Assembly: GCA_017829075.1 (NCBI GenBank)
Contig: JAGAJA010000067.1
Span: 1 to 29,894, forward strand
Direction of reading: 5' to 3'
DNA from: Oscillospiraceae bacterium
GTDB lineage: Bacteria; Bacillota_A; Clostridia; Oscillospirales; Ruminococcaceae
Length of the DNA stretch: 29,894 nucleotides
Both the position numbers and the translations under genes were made by a program. Of this stretch, positions 1 through 7,569 are shown one piece after another (the first letter of the stretch is position 1; each line of letters begins with the position of its first letter). Below the pieces are notes generated by a model. That model had not been told where the DNA came from, made no database searches, and was given only the letters and a program-made list of their open reading frames with translations.

Positions 1-7
1 AAAAAAT

Positions 8-83
8 TGGAGCGGATTACGAGGCTCGAACTCGCTACCTCCACCTTGGCAAGGTGGCGCTCTACCAGATGAGCTAAATCCGC
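8..83 (-). tRNA. tRNA-Gly (GCC anticodon)
   Basis: Read on the minus strand this is a complete 76-nt cloverleaf. The acceptor stem GCGGATT pairs with AATCCGC, the D arm, the GTTCGAGCC T arm and a genomically encoded CCA are present. The anticodon loop TTGCCAA gives anticodon GCC, so it decodes glycine GGC/GGU. It is the last of three tRNAs transcribed leftward from one promoter; only 3 nt separate it from tRNA-Asp. Six T residues (minus strand) follow it at the window edge, so the operon may end here or continue outside. Confidence 0.97.
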
Positions 84-86
84 ATT

Positions 87-163
87 TGGCGACCTGGATG
101 GGACTCGAACCCACGACCTCCGCCGTGACAGGGCGGCGTTCTAACCAACTGAACTACCAGGCC
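87..163 (-). tRNA. tRNA-Asp (GTC anticodon)
   Basis: A complete 77-nt minus-strand cloverleaf with acceptor stem GGCCTGG/CCAGGTC (one G-U pair), a T arm with GTTCGAGTC, and encoded CCA. The anticodon loop CTGTCAC gives GTC, aspartate. It is the middle gene of the Val-Asp-Gly operon. Confidence 0.97.
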
Positions 164-206
164 ACTGGGTCTTTTCCTGAACCTAGTCTGCGCTGTTTGG
201 AAAAAG

Positions 207-282
207 TGGTGGGAGTTATAGGGCTCGAACCTATGACCCTCTGCTTGTAAGGCAGATGCTCTCCCAGCTGAGCTAAACTCCC
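207..282 (-). tRNA. tRNA-Val (TAC anticodon)
   Basis: A complete 76-nt minus-strand cloverleaf: acceptor GGGAGTT/AACTCCC, T arm GGTTCGAGCCC, encoded CCA. The anticodon loop CTTACAA gives TAC, valine. It is the promoter-proximal tRNA of the operon; 43 nt separate it from tRNA-Asp. Confidence 0.97.
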
Positions 283-324
283 ATCTTTTCCTGCCGCCGG
301 ACTTGTTTTCCTGACGACTATTGT

Positions 325-353
325 ATTATACACTATTTCTCCGGATTTGTCAA
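325..353 (-). promoter_or_regulatory. sigma-A promoter of the tRNA Val-Asp-Gly operon
   Basis: On the minus strand, TTGACA (348-353), a 17-bp spacer and TATAAT (325-330): a perfect consensus promoter. The start would fall near 318, about 36 nt before tRNA-Val. Such a strong promoter fits a stable-RNA operon. Confidence 0.9.
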
Positions 354-430
354 GCGGTTTTTTAAATTTTTTTAAAAATATTTTTACCCCGGATTTTTGT
401 GGTATTTCCGTGGAAATACTCACGAAATGC

Positions 431-464
431 AAAAAAAGACCGGGAAATGGTTACTTCCCCGGCC
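431..464 (-). terminator. intrinsic terminator after galM
   Basis: The minus-strand transcript forms a 10-bp stem (455-464 with 438-447), a 7-nt loop and then seven U (431-437). Two positions pair only as G-U on the minus transcript and would be A-C mismatches on the plus transcript, so the hairpin is built for leftward transcription, ending the chemoreceptor-galM unit. Confidence 0.88.
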
Positions 465-478
465 TATTGCTTATTCGA

Positions 479-1519
479 TCATCTTACAGAAAACTCATAG
501 CTGGTGGTGAAGCGGTAGGTCTGACCTGCTTTATAAACGCAGCTTGGGAACTGTGGCTGGTTGGGTGTGTCGGGTGAATACTGGCTCTCAAGGCAAAGAC
601 CCGCGTACTTCTCATACTTCTTTCCGCCCTTGCCGTTCTCGCCGTTAAGACCTATGCCGATATAGAACTGGATCGCAGGCTTATCGGTCTTTACCGTCAT
701 AACTCTACCGCTTTCCGGCTCGTAAACCTCGGCTGCGGTGCGCATTACTCCCGGCTCGCCGAGAATGAAATTGTGGTCGTAGCCATTGGGAAGTCTGCCG
801 TTGTCCATGTCCTCGCGAACAGGCTTGGGTGTTTTGAAATCAAACGCAGTTCCCGCAACAAAGGCAAGCTTTCCGGTAGGAATGAGCAGATCATCTACCG
901 GAGTGTACTGGCTGGAGTTGATCTGTACTACATGATCCTTGATGTCGCCGTTTCCTGCGCCCTTGAGGTTGAAATAGGAGTGATTGGTGAGGTTGATAAC
1001 GGTGTCAGCGTCAGAAACCGCAGTGTAATCTATCACCAGAGCATTGCTGTTGGTGAGGGTGTACTTTACGGATATCTTCAGCGTTCCGGGATAGTTCTCC
1101 TCCCCGTCAGGGCTTGTGTAGCCGAATGTAACAGAAGGCTCGTCGCCGCCGTCCATTGCTTCGATAGTCCAAACGCGCTTGTTATAGCCGAAAAATCCGC
1201 CGTGCAGGTGATTTACATTATTGTCGTTGCAGGAGAGCTGATAATCCTTGCCGGAAACGGTGATCTTTGCCTTGCCTATTCTGTTGGCATAGCGTCCTAC
1301 CAGCGCGCCGTGGCAGGAATTTCCGTCTACATACTCCTGAAGTGTGTCATAGCCCAGTACAACGTCCGCGTTATTGCCGTTTCTGTCCGGAACCTCAATG
1401 CCTACCACAGCTCCTCCGAAATTGGTGAGCTTAGCGACTGCGCCCCTGCCGTTTGTGAGGGTCAGCAGCCAGCACTTGTAGCCTCTGAAAAAACCGAATT
1501 CTGTTTTTGAAATGCTCAT
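479..1519 (-). CDS. galM: aldose 1-epimerase (galactose mutarotase)
   Basis: 346 residues, the usual length for GalM. The enzyme interconverts alpha- and beta-D-galactose (and glucose) in the cytoplasm, feeding galactokinase. Visible family motifs: GRYANRI at 75-81, NHLHGG with His106, LTNHSYFNL with His180 (acid), GYDHNF with Asp248, and LCLESQ with Glu311 (catalytic base). There is no signal peptide, so it is cytoplasmic. The start ATG has a GGAGGAAC Shine-Dalgarno 8 nt upstream. It begins 18 nt after the stop of the chemoreceptor gene on the same strand with no terminator between, so the two are probably cotranscribed. The galactokinase gene lies 13 kb away in this window. Confidence 0.95.
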   Translation of the reverse strand: MSISKTEFGFFRGYKCWLLTLTNGRGAVAKLTNFGGAVVGIEVPDRNGNNADVVLGYDTLQEYVDGNSCHGALVGRYANRIGKAKITVSGKDYQLSCNDNNVNHLHGGFFGYNKRVWTIEAMDGGDEPSVTFGYTSPDGEENYPGTLKISVKYTLTNSNALVIDYTAVSDADTVINLTNHSYFNLKGAGNGDIKDHVVQINSSQYTPVDDLLIPTGKLAFVAGTAFDFKTPKPVREDMDNGRLPNGYDHNFILGEPGVMRTAAEVYEPESGRVMTVKTDKPAIQFYIGIGLNGENGKGGKKYEKYAGLCLESQYSPDTPNQPQFPSCVYKAGQTYRFTTSYEFSVR

Positions 1520-1537
1520 GGGTTTGTTCCTCCGTTA

Positions 1538-3748
1538 TCAATATTTATCATCGTCTAAAATGATCGTTCTCTTGGGAGCGCTGTACTCAGCCTTGACTGC
1601 GGGAGCCACAGGTTTCTTTTCCGCCGGCTTTGCCGGGGCGGCAGGTTTCTTTACAGCAGGCTCTGGCTTAGCCGCAGGGGTTGCTGGGTTAGCTGAGTTT
1701 GCTGGGTTTGCTGGCTTTTCGGACTTTGCAGGCTTTTCAGGCTTATCTAGCTTATCTGGCTTTTCTGCTTTTTCAGACTTAGCCGCAGTTTTCGGCTTCT
1801 CAGCGGGTTTCTTCTCAATGGGCTTGGGTTTCTCCGCGGGTTTTGCCGGAGCCGCAGGCTTTTCGGCAGGCTTATCCTCCGGCGCAGGGGATTTTTTCTC
1901 CTCCTTGACGGGAGCAGCCGGCTTTGAAGCCGTGGTATCTACTGCCACAGGCTTTACGGAAGCCTTCTTTTTCTTCCTGCCCGGCTCTGCGACCTTGAAC
2001 CGCTGAACAAGCTCCAGCAGCACCTTCGCCTGACCGGAAAGCTCCTCCGCCGAAGCCGCGCACTCTGCCGAAGAACCGCTGGTCATCTGAACGGAGTTGG
2101 AGATCTGATCCATGCCGACAAGTATCTGCTTTACGCTGTCCGCCTGCTCCTGAGAAGCGGCGGCGATCTTCTCGACTACCTTTGCGGTATCGTCGGTTTC
2201 CTCCACGATCTTGCTAAGCATTTTCGCGGTTTCATTCGCCATGACTGTACCGTTCTGCACAGCGATGAGCGCGGTCTTAATAAGAGATGTGGTATTCTTT
2301 GCCGCCTCCGCGGTCTTTCCTGCAAGCTGACCTACCTCACCCGCTACGACAGCGAAGCCCTTTCCGGCTTCTCCGGCTCTCGCAGCCTCAATAGACGCGT
2401 TGAGGGACAGGATATTCGTCTGGAAAGAGATGTCCTCGATCGTCTTGATTATATTTGCGATCTGGGCGGAGGTTTCGTTGATCTCCTCCATTGCATGGAG
2501 CATATCGGTCATCTTGACGTTGCCCTCGTCAACGATAGTCATGCAGTCGTCCGCAAGAGTTTTCGCCTTTGCTGCGCTATCGGCGTTCGCGGTAATGTTG
2601 GAGGATATCTCCACAATGGAAGCGTTCAGCTCCTCCACAGTTGCCGCCTGTTCTGTCGCCGCCTGAGAAAGCATGGTGGAATTATCGCTCATTCTGCCGG
2701 AGCCGTCTGATACGAGCTTGCTGGAGGCTTCGATCTGACGGATAACATTGCTGGTGCTGCTGATAATGCCTTCCAATGCCTCCCTGATCGGAACGTAGTC
2801 GCCGACATACTCTGCCGCCGGCTCTGCGGTGAGATCCTCCGCAGCGATCTTAGCCGCAACAGCCTGAATGTCCTTGATGATCCCCTCAGTGTACTCAGCC
2901 ATAGAGTTTACCGCGTTGGCGAGGTTCTCCAATTCATCGCCGGTATGTACCTCAACATTGCCGGTGGAAAGCTTTCCTGCCGCCATGTCAAGTATCTTGC
3001 CATTTACCGCATTCAGCGGAACTGTTATTTTCTTTACATATCTGCGGATCAGCAGCGCGCCAAGAACGAAGCTGAGAGCAGTGGAGCCGATCATGATAAG
3101 CAGAGCCTCGGTGGATTTTCCGTTGAACTCGCTGGAATCGCAGCTCACAAATGCCGTCCAGTCAGTCCCGGAGATCGGCACGGAATACAGTATCCTATCC
3201 TTGCCGCCGACAGAAGCGTTCCGTATGGAGCTGCTGCCGAGATGCCCGGAGATCTGCTCCGCCGAAAGAGTTCCGTTCACAGACGCAAGAATTGAACCTG
3301 AGCCGTTGATCAGATAGAACTCGGTGGTATCTGAGGTGTGCATAGTGCTGATCACCTCCGCGAGCCAATCGGTGTTGGTGGTGATCGAAGCCGTGCCCTT
3401 GGAATATGTTCCGGTAATGACGATGTAACCATCGGAGTTTGTGGTAACTCCGGGAGCTCCGTCAGCGCGGGTGTTTATCTCCGTAATCGAGGTATCGGAG
3501 GCTATGATGCTGTTTGCCTGAGCCGTCGTTCCGTCCAGCGCACTGATAAGGCTGGTGTAATGCGAAACAGATGAGCTTACAAGATTTGAAGCCGCCGCGA
3601 CCCTCTCGGACATAGAATTTTTCATGTCATTCTGGCTCTGAATGTTAAGGCAGACCATACCCGTGACGCCCGCAGACAGTATGCCGTAGGCAAGCACAGC
3701 CATAACTGCGACCATTATCCTCGTACCAAGAGATCTTTTCTTTTTCAT
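1538..3748 (-). CDS. methyl-accepting chemotaxis protein with long Pro/Ala/Lys tail
   Basis: 736 residues from the ATG at 3748; a longer in-frame start would lie inside the promoter and is rejected. Order of parts: short basic N-terminus, membrane segment about 11-33, extracytoplasmic Cache-like sensor about 35-212, membrane segment about 215-235, HAMP about 236-290, then the cytoplasmic coiled-coil signalling domain with the highly conserved hairpin tip ([19 protein letters not shown]). It would control CheA/CheW and flagellar motion. Residues 591-736 (1541-1978) form a low-complexity tail of Pro, Ala, Lys, Glu and Asp ending in [11 protein letters not shown] see no CheR-binding NWETF-type pentapeptide. 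The ligand is unknown; the downstream galM hints at a sugar. Family assignment is certain, ligand is inference. Confidence 0.95.
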   Translation of the reverse strand: MKKKRSLGTRIMVAVMAVLAYGILSAGVTGMVCLNIQSQNDMKNSMSERVAAASNLVSSSVSHYTSLISALDGTTAQANSIIASDTSITEINTRADGAPGVTTNSDGYIVITGTYSKGTASITTNTDWLAEVISTMHTSDTTEFYLINGSGSILASVNGTLSAEQISGHLGSSSIRNASVGGKDRILYSVPISGTDWTAFVSCDSSEFNGKSTEALLIMIGSTALSFVLGALLIRRYVKKITVPLNAVNGKILDMAAGKLSTGNVEVHTGDELENLANAVNSMAEYTEGIIKDIQAVAAKIAAEDLTAEPAAEYVGDYVPIREALEGIISSTSNVIRQIEASSKLVSDGSGRMSDNSTMLSQAATEQAATVEELNASIVEISSNITANADSAAKAKTLADDCMTIVDEGNVKMTDMLHAMEEINETSAQIANIIKTIEDISFQTNILSLNASIEAARAGEAGKGFAVVAGEVGQLAGKTAEAAKNTTSLIKTALIAVQNGTVMANETAKMLSKIVEETDDTAKVVEKIAAASQEQADSVKQILVGMDQISNSVQMTSGSSAECAASAEELSGQAKVLLELVQRFKVAEPGRKKKKASVKPVAVDTTASKPAAPVKEEKKSPAPEDKPAEKPAAPAKPAEKPKPIEKKPAEKPKTAAKSEKAEKPDKLDKPEKPAKSEKPANPANSANPATPAAKPEPAVKKPAAPAKPAEKKPVAPAVKAEYSAPKRTIILDDDKY

Positions 3749-3785
3749 AAAACAACCCCATTTCAGGTGAAATATTATTGTTATT

Positions 3786-3814
3786 ATTTTAGCACAATTT
3801 TGCCAAAATGTCAA
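3786..3814 (-). promoter_or_regulatory. sigma-A promoter of the chemoreceptor-galM unit
   Basis: Minus strand TTGACA (3809-3814), 17-bp spacer, TAAAAT (3786-3791). The predicted start near 3779 leaves a 30-nt leader to the ATG at 3748, with a GGGG Shine-Dalgarno. The promoter is sigma-A-like rather than the sigma-28 type (TAAA-N15-GCCGATAA) often found before motility genes. Confidence 0.85.
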
Positions 3815-3856
3815 CCGATTTGAGGAGTGTTTTCGTGTAAAACTTACATTTCTTCA

Positions 3857-3883
3857 TAAAAATATCCCGGAAAACCCGGGATA
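3857..3883 (-). terminator. intrinsic terminator after the DUF2461 gene
   Basis: 8-bp stem (3876-3883 with 3863-3870), 5-nt loop, then five U on the minus transcript. It separates the DUF2461 gene from the chemoreceptor promoter just downstream. Between the DUF2461 stop and this hairpin is a second short inverted repeat (TGAGAA...TTCTCA) of unknown meaning. Confidence 0.85.
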
Positions 3884-3961
3884 ACAGATTGTTGAGAAAG
3901 TCACCTTCTCAGGGTGTCGTTAAACTTAGAGCGGAGCGTTTTTTCAAACAGTACGACGCTC

Positions 3962-4624
3962 TTATTCAGCCGTGCTCTCCGCTTTCATGCAGAAATCATA
4001 GAAAGCCGCGATCCTTTTGAAATCCTTTGCGACCCGCTGTGCCAGCCCCTCCGAGAACATTATCTCCGGGTCGCTGCTGTCGAAGGACAGTCCTATTGAC
4101 TTCCTGTCCAGCCAGTTTCTGAGCTCCGGAGGCTGCTCCGGGAATTTGCTGCGCTTGTACAGATCGCCGTACATCTCAAAGGTATTCTGTTTCTCCACCG
4201 CACGGAATGCCGCGCTGAAGCTCTCGTCACCGGAAAGGATAAGCGACCGCAGCGCCTGCATCGACCTCGCAGAAGCGCAGTAGTACCCGCAGCCGTAGCT
4301 TATTCCCGCCGCGCCTATCGAGAAATAGAACCCCGGCAGCGCCTGATACTGCTCCCGCACTCTGCTGAAAGTGTACCAGATGTGATCCCGGAAAATGGAG
4401 TCCGGCGAAAGCCGCATATCTCTGTAAATCCGTGAGATACGGTTCGGATTTATTTCAATTAGCGGGTCGATTTTCAGAATTGTCGGCGCGACCTCCTCTA
4501 TCAGTGACTTCATCGGGTCAACGACAAGGCTCTGATAGTCCTGTTTATGCTCTCTGAACCACTCCCGACTGTCGTGAAGTCGGTTCTCAAACAGGAAATC
4601 TACTGACTGCTGTGTGAATGGCAT
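3962..4624 (-). CDS. DUF2461 family protein
   Basis: 220 residues, matching the typical DUF2461 (TIGR02453) length. The N-terminal pattern FTQQSVDFLFENRLHDSREWFREHK and the middle part with INPNRISRIYRDMRFS-like sequence (here RISRIYRDMRLSPDSIFRDH) and SIGAAGISYGCGYYCAS are the family hallmarks that I recognise. The biochemical function of the family is not established. No membrane segment or signal peptide is seen. AAAGGAG lies 7 nt before the ATG. It is a single gene with its own terminator, divergent from the terminase unit; I could not find a convincing promoter in the 90-bp gap. Confidence 0.85.
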   Translation of the reverse strand: MPFTQQSVDFLFENRLHDSREWFREHKQDYQSLVVDPMKSLIEEVAPTILKIDPLIEINPNRISRIYRDMRLSPDSIFRDHIWYTFSRVREQYQALPGFYFSIGAAGISYGCGYYCASARSMQALRSLILSGDESFSAAFRAVEKQNTFEMYGDLYKRSKFPEQPPELRNWLDRKSIGLSFDSSDPEIMFSEGLAQRVAKDFKRIAAFYDFCMKAESTAE

Positions 4625-4656
4625 TGCTTTTCTCCTTTGTTTTTGCAGTATTTTGC

Positions 4657-4708
4657 ACTCCTTTCCTGTGTAGTATTATTTTGCAGGAGCATTCCTGCGG
4701 AAAGGAGT
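4657..4708 (+). promoter_or_regulatory. leader hairpin covering the ribosome binding site of the terminase unit
   Basis: A perfect 10-bp inverted repeat, ACTCCTTTCC (4657-4666) and GGAAAGGAGT (4699-4708), encloses a second 6-bp hairpin GCAGGA-GCAT-TCCTGC (4683-4698) that abuts the right arm. The right arm is the Shine-Dalgarno of the 83-residue gene, so when paired it would block translation. This assumes transcription starts upstream of 4657, which I cannot show. Confidence 0.55.
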
Positions 4709-4714
4709 ATTTTT

Positions 4715-4966
4715 ATGTCTAAAAAAATCACCGCTGCGGAGTTCTTTGACAAGAACAACGCAGCGTTTATGAAATTCGGCAGGCTTTTCACCAAGAAAAT
4801 CACCGATGAACAGCTTATCTCCGCGCTGGCGGAAAAGGATCTGGAAAAGCTCGCAAAGGTATTCCGGCTGGTGTTTGAAATGCTGGAGGAAAACAGCCCG
4901 GACAGCAGCGCCCAGCTTTCCGCAATGATCTCCGCCTATTCGGAGATCGGAGAGGAGGAACAGTGA
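4715..4966 (+). CDS. hypothetical protein, 83 residues, coupled to terminase
   Basis: I do not recognise this protein. It begins MSKKITAAEFFDKNNAAFMK and is rich in Lys, Glu, Ala and Phe with predicted helices and an acidic end (IGEEEQ); no membrane segment, no Cys cluster, no obvious helix-turn-helix. The ATG at 4715 has a very good GGAAAGGAG site 6 nt upstream; a longer in-frame start at 4637 lacks one. Its TGA overlaps the GTG start of the terminase gene (GTGA), which implies translational coupling. By position it could be a terminase small subunit or a phage accessory protein, but its sequence does not show this. Confidence 0.75.
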   Translation: MSKKITAAEFFDKNNAAFMKFGRLFTKKITDEQLISALAEKDLEKLAKVFRLVFEMLEENSPDSSAQLSAMISAYSEIGEEEQ

Positions 4967-6195
4967 GCGGACAATTCTCACCCAAGCAGGAAAAAGCGCT
5001 GTCGCTGGTGAAGTCCGGAAATCTGAAGCGGATAAACATTCTTGAGGGCAGCGTCCGCAGCGGAAAGACCTACATTTCTATGATAATGTGGGGATTCTGG
5101 ATAGCTGGCGCAACGAAGGACGGAGCTTACCTCATGGCGGGAAAAACCCTGACCACCCTGCGCCGCAACGTGCTTGAGCCGATGTGCGGAATTTTCGGGA
5201 GCTGCTTCACTTACAGCCTGAGCAGAAAGGAGGGCAGGCTTTTCGGCAGGAAGATATACCTTGAGGGCGCGGCAAACGCTCAGGCAGAAAGCAAGATCCG
5301 CGGAATGACGCTGAACGGAGCCTACTGCGACGAGCTTTCCATATTCCCGGAGGATTTCTTCACGATGCTGCTTTCAAGGCTTTCCACCGCCGGCGCAAAG
5401 CTCATAGCAACCACAAATCCGGACAACCCCGGTCACTGGCTGAAACGAAATTACCTAGACAACAAAACGCTGTCCCTCCTCGACCTGAAATTCACGCTGG
5501 AGGACAATACATTCCTGCCGGCGGAATACGTCCGGGCGCTGAAATCCGAGTTCACTGGGGTGTTCTACGACCGTTTTATTCTCGGAAACTGGACGGCGGC
5601 AGAGGGCAGGATCTACGAGGATTTCTCGCAGAAATGCGTGATATCTCCGGCGGAGCTTAAAGACCGCCTGTCGGAAAAGCCGCTGATAACCTCTGTGGTC
5701 GGTGTGGACTACGGCGGGAACAAGAGCGCAAGCGCGTTCGTGCATACCGGATTTGACGCGGGCTTTCAGAATGTATACGTTCTGTCGGAGCATTACGACA
5801 AGCGAAACAGCTCGGCGGAATGCCTCATTTCCGCGTTCCGGGAATACATTTCCGGTGAGAAAAGCCGCTTCCCGACGCTGAACACAGCCTGCTGCGACAG
5901 CGCGGAGCAGCTTCTGATAAAGAGCTTCCGCAGCGCAGTGAATATCGAAGTAAAAAACGCGCTGAAAAAGCAGGTAAACACCCGGATAAACATGGTAAAC
6001 CGACTGATCTCAGCCGGCAGACTTCATATCAGCGCGGAATGCCCGCACCTCATAGAAGCGCTGAAAACCGCCGTCTGGGACGAGCGAAGCGTACACAAGG
6101 ACGTCAGACTGGACGACGGTTCGACCAACATAGACAGCCTTGACGCGTTCGAGTATTCGCTTGAACGCTTTGAGCGGGATCTTTTTCACTATTAA
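4963..6195 (+). CDS. phage terminase large subunit (PBSX-like)
   Basis: 410 residues, a normal full length for the PBSX-type family. In phages it is the ATPase-nuclease that packages and cuts DNA at the portal. ATPase motifs are intact: Walker A GSVRSGKT (29-36), Walker B YCDE with Asp123-Glu124, and the coupling motif TTNP (150-153). Nuclease motifs are also visible: GVDYGG with Asp249, CDSAEQ with Asp312, and NIDSLDAFEY with Asp391/Asp394. GTG start, overlapping the 83-residue gene. No portal, capsid, tail, integrase or lysis gene occurs on either side; flanks are housekeeping genes on the opposite strand. Codon and base use look like the neighbours. It may be a prophage relic whose ORF is still open, or a domesticated gene. 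Confidence 0.9.
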   Translation: MSGQFSPKQEKALSLVKSGNLKRINILEGSVRSGKTYISMIMWGFWIAGATKDGAYLMAGKTLTTLRRNVLEPMCGIFGSCFTYSLSRKEGRLFGRKIYLEGAANAQAESKIRGMTLNGAYCDELSIFPEDFFTMLLSRLSTAGAKLIATTNPDNPGHWLKRNYLDNKTLSLLDLKFTLEDNTFLPAEYVRALKSEFTGVFYDRFILGNWTAAEGRIYEDFSQKCVISPAELKDRLSEKPLITSVVGVDYGGNKSASAFVHTGFDAGFQNVYVLSEHYDKRNSSAECLISAFREYISGEKSRFPTLNTACCDSAEQLLIKSFRSAVNIEVKNALKKQVNTRINMVNRLISAGRLHISAECPHLIEALKTAVWDERSVHKDVRLDDGSTNIDSLDAFEYSLERFERDLFHY

Positions 6196-6240
6196 AAAAC
6201 AGGCGCTGTATAGCGTGTCGCCGATAAAGCAATTATAAAT

Positions 6241-6287
6241 CCGCCGAGCAAAAAAGCTTCAAAAAGATGGAAGTCACGGCTCGGCGG
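6241..6287. terminator. hairpin between convergent terminase and TPM genes
   Basis: Inverted repeat CCGCCGAGC (6241-6249) and GCTCGGCGG (6279-6287), with a 29-nt interior containing a smaller CTTC/GAAG pairing and A-rich runs. It lies between the two convergent stop codons and is probably a bidirectional terminator, but neither side has a strong T-run, so this is tentative. Confidence 0.5.
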
Positions 6288-6315
6288 AAATTGCCAAAGG
6301 CGGCACGCCTTTTAA

Positions 6316-7569
6316 TTATCTGTGTCTGCCGCCGCCTCCGCCGCGACTTCCAGAATGGCTTCGACCGCCTCCTCCGCCGTGATGTCCTCCGCCGGAGGAG
6401 CTGCTGCTTATCTTATGGGAGGTGGTGTATTCCCGGATATATACGTCGTTTCTCTCGGTGAAACGAGTTCTGTTGTTGTCAAGATACGCGCGGGCGGAAA
6501 TAGGAGCTCTCTTCTTGTATCCCGCCGCATGAGTGCCTACCACTATGAGCGATACAAAAAACGCGATTATTATTGCAATAATCTGCCCCATGCCAAAATG
6601 GCAGCTAGTACCGGAACTGTAATTTGAACCGGAACTTCCGACATATCCTGTCTGATGATTTCTTAGATATGAGCAGAATTCCCTGATTGCTGCTGGATAG
6701 TTGGGACTTGCACCGCTGTCCATGCCATAATACACATCATCGAAAATATCATCAATCCGCGACCCATATATATCATAGGCGTCTTTTGTGCAGGCTATCC
6801 AGTCCTGATTTCCTGTTCCCTCTTTGACCAGCATGAGAACTATCGAACTGCTGTCCGCGCCGAAATTTTCGTCAAGAAAATCGTCCGTGTATTGCCGCTC
6901 GCTTTTGCCAAACAGACTATCGGACAGCACCACGCCGACATTTGCGCCGATGGCGTCAGCCGTGCTCTGTATCACCTCCAACAGGTCTTCCTCCTCGCTG
7001 GAGCTGAGCGCGTACTGGTAATCGGTAAGCACCGCCATGTAATGTATATCGCCATATTCCGAGGGATCTGCGCCGGAATATCCGTCCGAATTCTTCACCA
7101 GATATCGGCAGAACTGCTCCGAAGCCGCCTTATAATTAGGGCTTACTCCGCTGTTTCTTCCGTAATATACTGCGTCAAAGATATTATCGAGCTGCTTGTC
7201 GTAAACGCTGCTTGCCTTTCCGGTGGTGTATACCCAGTCAATATCGCCGCTTCCGTCCACAACCAGCAAAAGAGTTATTGAACTGCTGGTGTTGTAGAAA
7301 TACGCTTCAACAAAGGTCTCGCAGTACTCCTCCTCACTGATCGTGCCGAGATCGTCCGCGATTATTATGCCGATATCCGTGTTGATCTTGTCGGCGGCGG
7401 ACTGCATCTCCTCCAGCAGCGCTTCCTCTTCATCGGAATAGAGCGCGTTCTGATAGTCCTCCAGAACCACCCGTGGTCTTCTTATATCATCATTGACCGC
7501 AAAACCCGTCACGCTGAGCATTGCAAGGGTCAATGCCGCCAGAAGTATTGAAATTATCCTCTTAGCCAA
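6316..7569 (-). CDS. membrane protein with two TPM domains and Gly/His-rich tail
   Basis: 417 residues. A signal peptide or N-terminal anchor covers about 1-24 (ends GFAVND). Two homologous segments follow, about 34-168 and 179-306; both run DYQ-AL-SxEEE, a central beta-rich part (SSSI-LLLV), then IFD-VYYG-xSG-SPNY. They match the TPM domain family (YgcG-type, PF04536). A membrane segment lies at about 328-346, then a cytoplasmic part and a tail at 388-417 of Ser, Gly, His and Arg. Proteins of this family have been linked to photosystem repair phosphatase or to membrane roles, but the bacterial function is unknown. Its ATG overlaps the end of the zinc-ribbon gene by 8 nt, making it third in the sirtuin operon. 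Confidence 0.8.
   Translation of the reverse strand: MAKRIISILLAALTLAMLSVTGFAVNDDIRRPRVVLEDYQNALYSDEEEALLEEMQSAADKINTDIGIIIADDLGTISEEEYCETFVEAYFYNTSSSITLLLVVDGSGDIDWVYTTGKASSVYDKQLDNIFDAVYYGRNSGVSPNYKAASEQFCRYLVKNSDGYSGADPSEYGDIHYMAVLTDYQYALSSSEEEDLLEVIQSTADAIGANVGVVLSDSLFGKSERQYTDDFLDENFGADSSSIVLMLVKEGTGNQDWIACTKDAYDIYGSRIDDIFDDVYYGMDSGASPNYPAAIREFCSYLRNHQTGYVGSSGSNYSSGTSCHFGMGQIIAIIIAFFVSLIVVGTHAAGYKKRAPISARAYLDNNRTRFTERNDVYIREYTTSHKISSSSSGGGHHGGGGGRSHSGSRGGGGGRHR

Noticed and set aside
773..1510. Long plus-strand open frame (245 codons) over galM
   Set aside because: It is exactly antisense to a clear enzyme gene, has no ribosome site and no recognisable domain; high-G+C codon use creates such shadow frames.
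1512..2006. Plus-strand frame rich in Gly, Ala and Phe
   Set aside because: It is the complement of the Pro/Ala/Lys tail of the chemoreceptor; the low complexity is inherited from that repeat.
3749..3814. 22-residue N-terminal extension of the chemoreceptor
   Set aside because: The extension would start within the -35 and read through the -10 of the promoter; the ATG at 3748 opens a normal MKKK membrane anchor.
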